Shown: one piece after another, positions 1 to 6,412 of the stretch
How the letters are laid out: every line of letters starts with the position of its first letter
How positions within the stretch are numbered: the first letter of the stretch is position 1
Assembly (NCBI GenBank): GCA_021788795.1
Contig: JAJYKG010000026.1
Location: 1 to 14,233 of the forward strand
From: Thermoplasmata archaeon
GTDB lineage: Archaea; Thermoplasmatota; Thermoplasmata; RBG-16-68-12
Length of the DNA stretch: 14,233 bases
Direction: 5' to 3'
Notes under the pieces: generated by a model
Database searches by the model: none
What the model was told of the DNA's origin: nothing
Seen by the model: only the letters and a program-made list of their open reading frames with translations
Program-made: the position numbers and the translations under genes

Positions 1-1
1 G

Positions 2-940
2 AAGGTGAAAGCGCTCCTCAAGCCGAAGCCCATGGATGAGATCCGCGACCCGCAGGACCGCTTCGACTCGGTGCGGAGCGTCACGGCGGCCGCCGGCGTC
101 AAGATCGTCGCCGCGGACGTCGAGGGCGCGGTCTCGGGCGCGCCCGTGCGCGTCGCGAAGGGTGACGTGAAGGAGATCGTCGAGGAAATCGCGAAGGAGT
201 CCCAGCCGCACGTCGAGGTTCAGGACGAGGGCGTCATGCTCAAGGCCGACGCCATCGGCTCCCTCGAGGGCCTGGCGTACGAGTGCAAGCAGGCGGACAT
301 CCCCGTCCGGTTCGCGCGGCTGGGCGCGATCTCCCGTCGCGACGTGATTGACGTCGCCACCGCGAGGAATCCGCTCCACCAGGCCCTGCTCGCCTTCAAC
401 GCGGAAGTCCTCCCGGACGCACAGGCGTCGCTTCTCGACAATCCCGACGTGAAGTTGCTCCAGAGCGACATCATCTACCGCCTCATCGAGGAGTACGGGA
501 CCTGGAGGGACGAGCGCAAGCGGCAGCTGGAGGCCGCGAGCCGCAAGGCGATCACCTATCCGGCGAAGCTCCTCTTCCTGGGAGACTACGTGTTCCGCAC
601 GTCGCATCCCGCGATCTTCGGCGTGCGCGTCGTGAGCGGCCGGCTCCGCCCGGCCACGCCGGTCATGCGCGAGGACGGCCGCAGCCTCGGCCGGATCAAG
701 AGCATCCGGAGCGGCGAGAAGAGCCTCGAGGAGGCCCTCCAGGGGCAGGAGGTCGCCATCGCCATCGACGGGGTGACCGTGGGACGGCAGATCAGCGGCG
801 GGGACATCCTCCTCGTGGAGCTCACGGAGGAAGAGGCGCGCATGTTGAGGCGCCGCAAGGAGCTCACCCACGACGAGACCGAGACCCTGGAGCAGATCTG
901 TGAAGTCAAACGCAAGGAGGACCCGTTTTGGGGGATGTAG
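2..940 (+). CDS. infB: Translation initiation factor aIF5B (IF-2 type), 3' part, truncated by the window edge
   Basis: The frame is open from the first bases, so the true start and the GTPase domain lie upstream of the window. The 312 visible residues correspond to the C-terminal half of archaeal IF5B. Residues 1-50 are the end of barrel domain II, with the typical KPKPMDEIRDP and AAAGVKIVAADVEGA stretches. Residues about 55-155 are the alpha/beta domain III, followed by a long connecting helix (about 155-185). Domain IV is a barrel at about 190-275, and the C-terminal helices end in DPFWGM. The family is a ribosome-dependent GTPase that promotes subunit joining and placement of initiator tRNA. 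The end of the gene carries the ribosome binding site of the next gene and overlaps its start. Family assignment is confident; no intein or frameshift is visible in this part. Confidence 0.93.
   Translation, partial: KVKALLKPKPMDEIRDPQDRFDSVRSVTAAAGVKIVAADVEGAVSGAPVRVAKGDVKEIVEEIAKESQPHVEVQDEGVMLKADAIGSLEGLAYECKQADIPVRFARLGAISRRDVIDVATARNPLHQALLAFNAEVLPDAQASLLDNPDVKLLQSDIIYRLIEEYGTWRDERKRQLEAASRKAITYPAKLLFLGDYVFRTSHPAIFGVRVVSGRLRPATPVMREDGRSLGRIKSIRSGEKSLEEALQGQEVAIAIDGVTVGRQISGGDILLVELTEEEARMLRRRKELTHDETETLEQICEVKRKEDPFWGM
916..920 (+). promoter_or_regulatory. Ribosome binding site that fixes the TTG start at 928
   Basis: GGAGG lies inside the 3' end of infB, seven bases before the TTG. It is the main reason for accepting a TTG start for the small cysteine protein. 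Confidence 0.65.
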
Positions 941-1200
941 CGGCGGACCCGCGCCTCGCGGAGCTCCAGGCGAAGCTCCCGCGGAAGCACGTGTGCAAGG
1001 ACTGCGACAAGTGGTACGGCCAGGAGGACGACGAGTACGGCCCGTGCATGTACAAGCACCACCGGAAGGACAAGAAGTACGTGACCTACGGCTACCACGA
1101 GTGCGATGAGGTCGAGGAACTGGAACGGCGGGTGAATCTGTGGCGGAGCCGCGCGTCCGAAGGCTCGTCGAGCGGGACATCCAGCGGGCCATCGAGCTGA
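928..1200 (+). CDS. Small four-cysteine, probably zinc-binding protein of unknown function (TTG start)
   Basis: A 90-residue protein with Cys23-x2-Cys26, Cys40 and Cys59, plus His44/45 and His58, in a region rich in charged and aromatic residues. This layout suggests a single zinc site. The TTG start is chosen because GGAGG at 916-920 sits seven bases upstream. No ATG or GTG lies nearby in frame before the cysteine motif. The gene overlaps the end of infB by 13 bases, and its last 20 codons overlap the acetyltransferase start. Those last codons encode a low-complexity Ser/Gly tail (SEGSSSGTSSGPSS), probably a by-product of the overlap. The tight packing suggests co-transcription and translational coupling with infB, so a role near translation is possible, but this is inference. 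I do not recognise a named family. Confidence 0.72.
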   Translation: MGDVAADPRLAELQAKLPRKHVCKDCDKWYGQEDDEYGPCMYKHHRKDKKYVTYGYHECDEVEELERRVNLWRSRASEGSSSGTSSGPSS

Positions 1201-1991
1201 CGGACCTCGAGGGCTGGGGCTACACCCGGGCCGACTTCGAGCGCCTCCTGGCCCTGTCCCCGCAGGGCTGCCTCGCGGCCGAGGACGACGGCCACGTCGT
1301 GGGCGTCCTCACGACGACGACGTACGAGCGCCTCGCGTTCCTGGGCGCCGTCCTCGTGAGCCCCGAGGTCCGCGGCAAGGGAGTCGGCCGCCTGCTGATG
1401 CAGGCCGCCCTGATGCACCTCGCCTCGACCGGCGTGGAGACCGTCCGGCTCAATGCGTACATGGACGTGGTCAAGTTCTACGAGCGGCTGGGCTTCCACG
1501 GTGAGTACGAGGTCGTCCGGTGGAGGGTGGCCGCCGAACCCCGGGGAGCCGGACCCGCGTCTCTTGCGACGGCGGGCGACCTCGACGATCTCGCAGCCTT
1601 CGACGCCCCGGTCTTCGGCGCCTCGCGTCGCGCCCTCCTGGAGCGTCTCCTCCGGGAGAACCCCGAGACCTTCCTCATCGCCCGCGAGGGAGCCGGCGTG
1701 GTCGGATACGTGGTCGGAAGCCCGTACGGCGGCGCGTGCGAGATCGGGCCCTGGGTGGTCGCCCCGGGCCATCCGCAAGCCGCGCAGGCCCTCTTCCGTT
1801 CGCTCGTGAACGCCGTGGGGCCGCGGGAGTTCTCCCTCAGCGGTCCGAGCCGGAACCCCGACCTGGTCCGCTTCGTGCGAGAAGCCGGCTTCACCGAGGT
1901 GTTCCACACCCTGCGCATGTGGTGGGGGAAGGACCTCTTCCCCGGCGAACCCGCGGGCATCTGGGCCGCCGCCGGGCTGGAGAAAGGATGA
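1140..1991 (+). CDS. Double-domain GNAT N-acetyltransferase
   Basis: A 283-residue protein. Residues 4-125 form a GNAT domain: it opens with VRRLVERDI, has the acetyl-CoA pyrophosphate loop R78-G-K-G-V-G83 after the VLVSPEV strand, and closes with the FYERLGFH motif at about 113-120. Residues about 140-283 resemble the second, degenerate GNAT-like half found in two-domain acetyltransferases (Acetyltransf_18 type), ending in RMWWG...GIWAAAGLEKG. The substrate cannot be told from sequence. The GTG start is supported by GGTGA at 1131-1135 and by the fact that the canonical first strand begins five residues later. It overlaps the upstream cysteine-protein gene by 61 bases, so it belongs to the infB cluster. 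Candidate substrates in such a setting are proteins or small amines, but this is not shown. Confidence 0.88.
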   Translation: MAEPRVRRLVERDIQRAIELTDLEGWGYTRADFERLLALSPQGCLAAEDDGHVVGVLTTTTYERLAFLGAVLVSPEVRGKGVGRLLMQAALMHLASTGVETVRLNAYMDVVKFYERLGFHGEYEVVRWRVAAEPRGAGPASLATAGDLDDLAAFDAPVFGASRRALLERLLRENPETFLIAREGAGVVGYVVGSPYGGACEIGPWVVAPGHPQAAQALFRSLVNAVGPREFSLSGPSRNPDLVRFVREAGFTEVFHTLRMWWGKDLFPGEPAGIWAAAGLEKG

Positions 1992-2017
1992 AGTAGCGAC
2001 CGGCTCTCGTCCTGCCC

Positions 2018-2347
2018 ATGTCCGAGAAGCGGGATCTGGCGATCGTCGGCTTGCTCTTGGGCCTCCTCGGGGGGGCCCTCATCCTGGCGGCGAGCCTCGG
2101 GCCGTACGACCGGAACTTCGCGAACATCACGATCGCGGCCCTGGTGGGGAGCGTGGTCTCCATCATCCTCGGCATCGCGATCCTCTTCGGGAGCCTGCTC
2201 CTCTACCGGGGCCGCTACAGCGCGGGCGGGATCCTGAACCTCGTCCTCGGCATCGTGGTCCTGATCATCGGCCCGAGCCAGCTCGGGGGCATCCTCGCGC
2301 TCATCAGCGGGGTGGTCGGGCTCATCGCGAACGAGGCCCGCTCCTGA
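2018..2347 (+). CDS. Small four-helix membrane protein, function unknown
   Basis: A 109-residue, strongly hydrophobic protein with about four predicted membrane segments, at residues 7-27, 37-63, 69-85 and 88-104. A short charged N-terminus (MSEKRD) precedes them. No catalytic or ligand motif is visible. It starts 26 bases after the acetyltransferase stop and has no clear Shine-Dalgarno sequence, so it may be read from the same transcript. Its end faces the stop codon of the convergent protease gene, with only 12 bases between. Two other small four-helix proteins occur in this window (9701-10099 and 10281-10655). Similar size and topology is the only relation I can claim. Confidence 0.75.
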   Translation: MSEKRDLAIVGLLLGLLGGALILAASLGPYDRNFANITIAALVGSVVSIILGIAILFGSLLLYRGRYSAGGILNLVLGIVVLIIGPSQLGGILALISGVVGLIANEARS

Positions 2348-2359
2348 CGGACGCGCGGC

Positions 2360-3694
2360 CTAGAGCCTCGGCCCAATCATCTGCCAGAGGATCAGGGCCA
2401 GGACGAAGAGCGCGAACAGATAGGATACCTGACGCACGACGCGGTCGCGCTGCTCCGGCTGGAGCCCGCCGCGGAAGCGGGTGACCAGCGCCGTGATCCC
2501 GTCGCGGAAGAGGTAGCCTCCGTCCAGGGGGACCGCCGGGAGTGCGTTCGTGGCCCCGAGCATCGCGTTGAGCCAGAAGAGCCAGTACATCGTGTTTGCG
2601 AGGAGCCAGAAGAGGGGTTGCGGGATCGCGCCGAGCGGCCCGCTGACCTGGTAGAACTGGATCTCCGGCGACTGTACGGGCGCGCGACCGGAGAAGGGGA
2701 GCGCGATGAAGGAGAGGACCGCCCCCGGCACGCCGCCGAACTTGTCGAGGTTCGTGAACGGGTGGTAGTAGTCCGTGCTCACGTCGAGGGCGTAGATGCC
2801 CAGGAGCGGGCGGCCGGTCGTCGCGTCGTAGCCCAGGGTCACGTTGTACCAACTGTACGCGCCGGTGGTGGGGTCGTACGCTTCCACGGGGACGGTCTCG
2901 TTGGGATGGACGTTGGCGAGGGCGTTCGTGAAGTCCGTGAAGCTGTTCACCGGCGTCCCGTTCACGTTCGTGATCACCGTGTACGCCTGCATGCTCGCGT
3001 TGGACGCGCCCGACTCCGTCGTGAAGCCCACGATGCCCACGCCGGCATGGACCGGGGTCACCGCGGACATCATCATCGTGGAGAAGAGGAAGCCGAAGAG
3101 CAGGGCGAGCAGGAGGTTCGTCGCCGGTCCGGCGGCGTACAGGCGCGCGCGCTGCCGCGGCGGGAGGGCGCGCATCTCCGCCTCGTCCGGCTCGACGAAC
3201 GCGCCGATGGGCACCACGAGGAAGATCGCGCCCACGGACTGCACCTTGACGTTCGCGGCGCGGGCCAGGATGCCGTGGCAGAACTCGTGGAGGACGATCG
3301 CGACCGCGAGGCCGAAGATCCCGTAGCCCACGGGGATGAGCGGGTTCACGCCGGGGATGCCCAAGAGCAGGTCCGGGGAGGGCGGGTTGGCGCGCACCGC
3401 CTCGGAGGTGACCAGGGTGGCCTCCCAGACCAGGAGGACCGTCGTCGCGATCATCGCCGCGGCCACGAGGAGGATGGACAGATCCCCGAAGCGCTGCCAG
3501 AACTTCTTGCGGCGGGCGAGGCGGTCGATCAGGGCCCGCCCGCGGCCCGTCTTCCACATGACGATTGGGCCGGCCAGAGTGATGTTCCGCGGCTCCAGGA
3601 GCTTCCGGTGCTGGAAGTAGACGAAGACGAGGGTCCAGGCGACGACGATGACGAGGGTGATCAGGTACCAGAAGTAGGGGCCCAGGTCTGCCAT
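2360..3694 (-). CDS. Site-2-type intramembrane metalloprotease (peptidase M50 family)
   Basis: A 444-residue polytopic membrane protein. The M50 signature is complete: HEFCH at residues 136-140 gives the two zinc histidines and the catalytic glutamate, and LDGG at 390-393 supplies the third zinc ligand, Asp391. An extracytoplasmic PDZ-like region of about residues 215-300 lies between the two motif-bearing membrane cores. Members cut membrane proteins within or near a helix, often to release regulators. The start at 3694 is preferred over a longer in-frame one at 3910, because the extra 72 residues would be read through the IS end and lack protein character, and because a TATA box lies about 30 bases upstream. 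The target is unknown. Confidence 0.9.
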   Translation of the reverse strand: MADLGPYFWYLITLVIVVAWTLVFVYFQHRKLLEPRNITLAGPIVMWKTGRGRALIDRLARRKKFWQRFGDLSILLVAAAMIATTVLLVWEATLVTSEAVRANPPSPDLLLGIPGVNPLIPVGYGIFGLAVAIVLHEFCHGILARAANVKVQSVGAIFLVVPIGAFVEPDEAEMRALPPRQRARLYAAGPATNLLLALLFGFLFSTMMMSAVTPVHAGVGIVGFTTESGASNASMQAYTVITNVNGTPVNSFTDFTNALANVHPNETVPVEAYDPTTGAYSWYNVTLGYDATTGRPLLGIYALDVSTDYYHPFTNLDKFGGVPGAVLSFIALPFSGRAPVQSPEIQFYQVSGPLGAIPQPLFWLLANTMYWLFWLNAMLGATNALPAVPLDGGYLFRDGITALVTRFRGGLQPEQRDRVVRQVSYLFALFVLALILWQMIGPRL

Positions 3695-3720
3695 CGACGG
3701 AGGCGACGAGTCCTCGGGCG

Positions 3721-3728
3721 TATATAAG
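3721..3728 (-). promoter_or_regulatory. TATA box of the M50 protease gene
   Basis: On the minus strand this reads CTTATATA. Its centre is about 30 bases before the ATG at 3694, so transcription would begin within a few bases of the start codon, giving a leaderless or nearly leaderless mRNA. The mobile-element boundary lies about 30 bases further upstream. Confidence 0.7.
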
Positions 3729-3759
3729 TTATCCCGGGCGGTTCGTCCGTTCCCGAGTA

Positions 3760-3775
3760 GAGGCCGTTTCAAAAC
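3760..3775 (+). repeat. Left terminal inverted repeat of the IS element
   Basis: GAGGCCGTTTCAAAAC pairs with the repeat at 5931-5946, 15 of 16 positions matching. The transposase stop codon (TGA on the minus strand, 3769-3771) lies within it. TA precedes it at 3758-3759. Confidence 0.72.
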
Positions 3776-4580
3776 CTCCTGAGGCAGATCATGAGTATCG
3801 CCACAGGGAGGAAGCCCAGGAAGGCAGTGAGACTCCGGTCCCACCGGGTGGTGGGCCTCCGGCACGAGGTGTTCCACCAGCTGTTCGTGCGCTCGATGAT
3901 CCAGAGGCACCGATAGCGGCGGAGCTTGCGACCGTCCTGGGTCTTCGCTCGGCCGGAGATGTGCGGCGCAATGAGGTCAATGCCCCGTTGCCGGAAACGT
4001 TCCCGGAGCGGACCGCGGTCGTACGTCCGGTCGCTGATGAGCCGAGGAGGTTTCGAGCGGGGACGACCTCGTCCCGGGCGAGGTATCCGAACACCGCGGA
4101 GCGTCCGCTCGGCGAGAGTCGACTCGTGAGGGTTCGCAGGCGCCGCGAGAATCGAGATTGGTACACCCGTGCCGCCTGCCACCGCCATGCACTTCGTACC
4201 GTTCCCCTTCCGGGTCTTCCCGACGGCGGGGCCCCCCTTCTGGCCGGCATGTACGTGGCGTCGATGAAGCACTCCTGCCATGCCAGGAGGCCGCGGTCGT
4301 CGAGCCGCCTCAGGTACTCCTGCCCGACGCCCTCCCAGACGCCGTCGGCCTCCCATCGGTTGAGGCGGCGCCAGCACGTCGCCGGGCTGAGGCCGTAGTC
4401 CTCCGGCAGATCGCGCCACCGGGCGCCCGTCCGGAGGACCCGCAGGATTCCCTCGAAGACTGCCCGGCTGTCCACCGCCGGTCGGCCTCCTTTCCTGGAG
4501 GGCTTCCACCTCAGGAGGAGGGGTTCGAGCCTCCTCCATTGTTCTTCCGTCAACCGAATCAAGCTGGCCCTTCGGGTCAT
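3769..4580 (-). CDS. IS5-family DDE transposase, split between two frames by a -1 frameshift
   Basis: The N-terminal part runs in one frame from ATG 4580 to about codon 116. It holds an IS5-type N-terminal helical region (LTEEQWRRLEPLL, ILRVLRTGARWRDLPEDYG) and the first catalytic aspartate in FIDATY (Asp108). The rest is in the -1 frame: VGKTRKGNGTK, then the second aspartate in LISDRTYD and the catalytic glutamate in IIERTNSWW, ending in CLRRF. Joined by a -1 shift at the G6 run (4232-4237 on the complement), the product is about 270 residues, the usual length, with the DDE triad intact. The shift may be programmed, as in some IS5 subgroups, or may be a one-base loss in a homopolymer. No clear Shine-Dalgarno sequence precedes the ATG. 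Confidence 0.85.
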
Positions 4581-4682
4581 CCCATCCCGGAGGAGAAATC
4601 AACAGGGAGACTCAAGAAGATAGGGAGATTTCCGGATTGAACGGAATCCTAGTCCCAAGCGGTTCCATGCGGAGCGCGGGCG

Positions 4683-4901
4683 TCAAGGCTTCGGCCCCCC
4701 GTCCCCATCGGTCGATGGGCCCTCCGGCGAAGTTCGGGGAAGGTCCCGAGTCGCCCACCACGACGCGGGGAGCGCGACGCCCGCGGCGACGATGCTCGAA
4801 GCGAGAAAAATGAGGTTCGAGGTTGTCGCGATCAAATAAAGGGAGAGCGCCCATACGGCGAATCCGATGGCCGCTACCCCAATCCTCCGGGGATGGTTCA
4901 T
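4683..4901 (-). CDS. Small two-helix membrane protein, IS passenger, function unknown
   Basis: A 72-residue frame with two predicted membrane segments (about residues 7-25 and 29-48), a basic N-terminus (MNHPRRIG) and a polar, Pro/Gly-rich C-terminal tail. Its composition is that of a real small membrane protein, unlike the arginine-rich alternative frame over the same DNA. No good Shine-Dalgarno sequence is seen before the ATG. It lies about 100 bases upstream of the transposase on the same strand, inside the proposed element, in DNA of lower GC than the transposase. I do not recognise a family. Confidence 0.5.
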   Translation of the reverse strand: MNHPRRIGVAAIGFAVWALSLYLIATTSNLIFLASSIVAAGVALPASWWATRDLPRTSPEGPSTDGDGGPKP

Positions 4902-5009
4902 CGCCTTGCCACGTCCAAGTACCGCTCCGGCGGCGCAAGAAGCTATGGGGACCGGTGCGCACGGCGAAAAGGGAGAGGAGGGGGTGGACCCCTCCAGAAT
5001 CCTCCGCCC

Positions 5010-5167
5010 CTATTTGTGCGGCTTGTCCAGCGCGAGAGTCCCGTTTGCAACGAAATCCCCAGGCGCGGTCACACGCAGGTCGTACACGGTGAACGACCCA
5101 TTGCGCTCACCAGGACAACAAGCACGACCACAGCCGTCCTCCATCTGTATGCACCCCTCCTCGTCAT
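5010..5167 (-). pseudogene. Frameshifted small exported-protein gene, IS passenger remnant
   Basis: An ATG whose ATGA overlaps the stop codon of the upstream 228-residue gene opens a frame with a basic start and a hydrophobic helix (MTRRGAYRWR then TAVVVLVVLVSA). This frame then degenerates and stops at 5069. In the -1 frame the same DNA continues as a protein-like stretch, NGSFTVYDLRVTAPGDF followed by VANGTLALDKPHK, ending at TAG 5010-5012. Joined, they would give about 52 residues: a signal or anchor followed by a short outside segment. That segment loosely resembles the C-terminal FRVTVAGRF region of the upstream protein, so this may be a truncated, frameshifted tandem copy. The reading is tentative, and a sequencing error is possible. 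Confidence 0.35.
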
Positions 5168-5850
5168 CCCCACACACCACCCGGCACATCCATGAGCTTT
5201 AGCAGGATTCCAACACCTACGGCGGGCGTGAAGCGCCCTGCCACGGTGACCCGGAAGCCAAGGAAGTGGTCGTGGCCGACCGGATACCACGTCATGAAGA
5301 ATGACGGAAATACGAATTCATAGAAGGGGGCGGTCGCCGACTGGTTCAGGAGGGCCGGTGTCAGGACGGCAGAGCCGGGACCGGTGACATTGGCAATCTG
5401 AACTGGATCGTATGATACATTCGTCCGGCTCGATAGGGCTCCTCCTCTGGCCGCGGCCAGCTGGCCCGTTTGGTTGTAGGTCACCGTCAGCCCGCTGAGG
5501 TTCAGATTCGACGCGAACACGCCTTGAACGGTGACTTTGATGTCAGTCTCGACCAAGTTATATCCGGGGATGAAGAACGTCGAAGTGTTCAACCGCAATG
5601 CAAGCGTCGACCCAGTGCCACTGCTCTGGTTCGCATATGTCGTCGTGGTGAAGTGCCCGACCAGCGGCGACAGGGACGAGACGTTCGCGAAGTTCCCCTC
5701 GATGACGCCAATCATCGAGCCATCCGTCACCATCAGGTGGACCGGAGCCTTCGCCAGCTCGTAGACGAGCGTCCCCGATCCGCCGCCAAGGAGGATGCCG
5801 ACGACTGCAAGAAGCATGAGGCGCTGTCGCCATGACGAGAAGGCACGCAC
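5164..5850 (-). CDS. Exported or membrane-anchored protein of unknown function, IS passenger
   Basis: A 228-residue protein with one N-terminal membrane helix (about residues 10-30, after MRAFSSWRQR). It acts as a signal or anchor and would place the remaining 195 residues outside the cell. That part alternates short beta-type stretches with Asn-X-Ser/Thr sequons (NVS, NQS, NTS, NLS, NQT, NVT; eight in all), typical of archaeal surface proteins. No catalytic motif is seen. The start is GTG, supported by an AGGGAG sequence four bases upstream and a TATA-like box at 5888-5893. Both lie inside the proposed mobile element, so the gene would carry its own promoter. Its lower GC than neighbouring genes suggests a different origin. 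I do not recognise a family. Confidence 0.7.
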   Translation of the reverse strand: MRAFSSWRQRLMLLAVVGILLGGGSGTLVYELAKAPVHLMVTDGSMIGVIEGNFANVSSLSPLVGHFTTTTYANQSSGTGSTLALRLNTSTFFIPGYNLVETDIKVTVQGVFASNLNLSGLTVTYNQTGQLAAARGGALSSRTNVSYDPVQIANVTGPGSAVLTPALLNQSATAPFYEFVFPSFFMTWYPVGHDHFLGFRVTVAGRFTPAVGVGILLKLMDVPGGVWG

Positions 5851-5887
5851 TAAGCTCCCTTCACGCCGGCCGCCAACTGTTCTGGCG

Positions 5888-5893
5888 TATTTA
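5888..5893 (-). promoter_or_regulatory. TATA-like box of the passenger genes
   Basis: TAAATA on the minus strand, about 40 bases before the GTG at 5850. This predicts a short leader that includes the AGGGAG ribosome binding site. It lies about 40 bases inside the right inverted repeat, so it would move with the element. Confidence 0.45.
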
Positions 5894-5930
5894 GGAGCTC
5901 CGTAATTGTTTCTGCACTTGCCACGGGGCA

Positions 5931-5946
5931 GTTTTGAAACCGCCTC
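5931..5946 (-). repeat. Right terminal inverted repeat of the IS element
   Basis: GTTTTGAAACCGCCTC on the plus strand, followed by TA at 5947-5948. It is the only close inverted match to the left repeat that I can find in the window, and it abuts the 3' end of the DUF6015-like gene. Confidence 0.72.
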
Positions 5947-6329
5947 TAGTGCGCGGGCATCTGACGCGCCCAGATCTCATCGGGCACGCCCTCGTACACC
6001 GCGAACGCGTCCTCGGCCTTGTGGGCGCCGCTGCCCTTGGCCAGGGCCTTGATGCGGTCCACCCGGAGCACCCAGTAGTGGATGCGCCACGTCTTGCCCT
6101 TCTTGATGAGGACTTCGTCCTGGCGCGTGCCGAGGAGGCCCTCCTCCTCGAGCATGTAGAACACGTCGCGGTCTGCGGCGTCGAGGTTGTTGTCGATGAC
6201 CTCCGTCTGGAAGCCGAAGAAGGAGAGGATGTAGTCCGCGAGGATGCGGACCTCCTCGTCCGGCATCCCGCGCTTCCCGAGCGTGGCGTTCAGTGCGGCG
6301 ACGACCTCCGACATCAGGACGATCGGCAT
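5946..6329 (-). CDS. DUF6015-like archaeal protein
   Basis: A 127-residue protein resembling the archaeal DUF6015 family, with the stretches ILADYILSFFGFQTEVIDN, DRDVFYMLEEEGLL and GKTWRIHYWVLR. The last two read like the helix and wing of a winged-helix fold, so nucleic-acid binding is possible but unproven. The ATG at 6329 is chosen because a TATA-like box lies about 35 bases upstream; a second ATG at 6314 is possible. A longer in-frame start at 6509 would cross the divergent CutA gene and reads as low-quality sequence. The stop codon TAG (5948-5946) straddles the IS junction: TA is the flanking dinucleotide and G is the first base of the element on this strand, so the original C-terminus may have been different. 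Confidence 0.75.
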   Translation of the reverse strand: MPIVLMSEVVAALNATLGKRGMPDEEVRILADYILSFFGFQTEVIDNNLDAADRDVFYMLEEEGLLGTRQDEVLIKKGKTWRIHYWVLRVDRIKALAKGSGAHKAEDAFAVYEGVPDEIWARQMPAH

Positions 6330-6359
6330 GAGAGGCCGAATGGCGGACCTTGCGGCGAA

Positions 6360-6367
6360 CATAAAAG
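6360..6367. promoter_or_regulatory. AT-rich box shared by two divergent genes
   Basis: CATAAAAG on plus and CTTTTATG on minus. It is the only clear TATA-like site between the divergent DUF6015-like gene (ATG 6329, about 35 bases away) and the CutA gene (ATG 6413, about 50 bases away). It could serve either or both directions. Confidence 0.45.
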
Positions 6368-6412
6368 CACACCGTCCATATTCGCCCCCATGATAATTCT
6401 CGGAGGCGAACG

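Larger units (their letters stand above)
3758..5948 (-). mobile_element. IS5-family element with passenger genes, including flanking TA dinucleotides
   Basis: The element proper is 3760-5946, about 2187 bases. Its ends are a 16-base inverted repeat with one mismatch (GAGGCCGTTTCAAAAC at 3760-3775; the complement at 5931-5946 reads GAGGCGGTTTCAAAAC). It is flanked on both sides by TA, which fits the short TA-containing target duplications of some IS5 subgroups. The downstream repeat overlaps the transposase stop codon, as is common in this family. Inside are the transposase (about 0.8 kb) and about 1.3 kb of additional DNA with passenger reading frames, all on the transposase strand. Sampled passenger DNA is about 48-60% GC, against clearly higher values in the transposase and neighbouring genes. 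The alternative is a simple IS ending near 4650 with a decayed end, plus a separate IS-end remnant at 5931. Confidence 0.6.

Noticed and set aside
2618..3727. Plus-strand open frame opposite the M50 protease
   Set aside because: The opposite strand has the HEFCH and LDGG motifs, a TATA box and membrane helices. This frame is low-complexity Arg/Glu/Asp/His sequence.
3695..3910. N-terminal extension of the protease to an ATG at 3910
   Set aside because: The extra 72 residues cross the promoter and IS end. The TATA box at 3721-3728 places the start at 3694.
4635..4652. Possible decayed right end of a simple IS (ATTGAACGGAATCCTAGT)
   Set aside because: It matches the left repeat only with several mismatches and gaps, far worse than the 15/16 match at 5931-5946. 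Kept as an alternative boundary, not annotated.
4831..4841. TATA-like ATCAAATAAAG inside the 72-residue passenger gene
   Set aside because: It lies within a reading frame and no start codon follows at a suitable distance on either strand.
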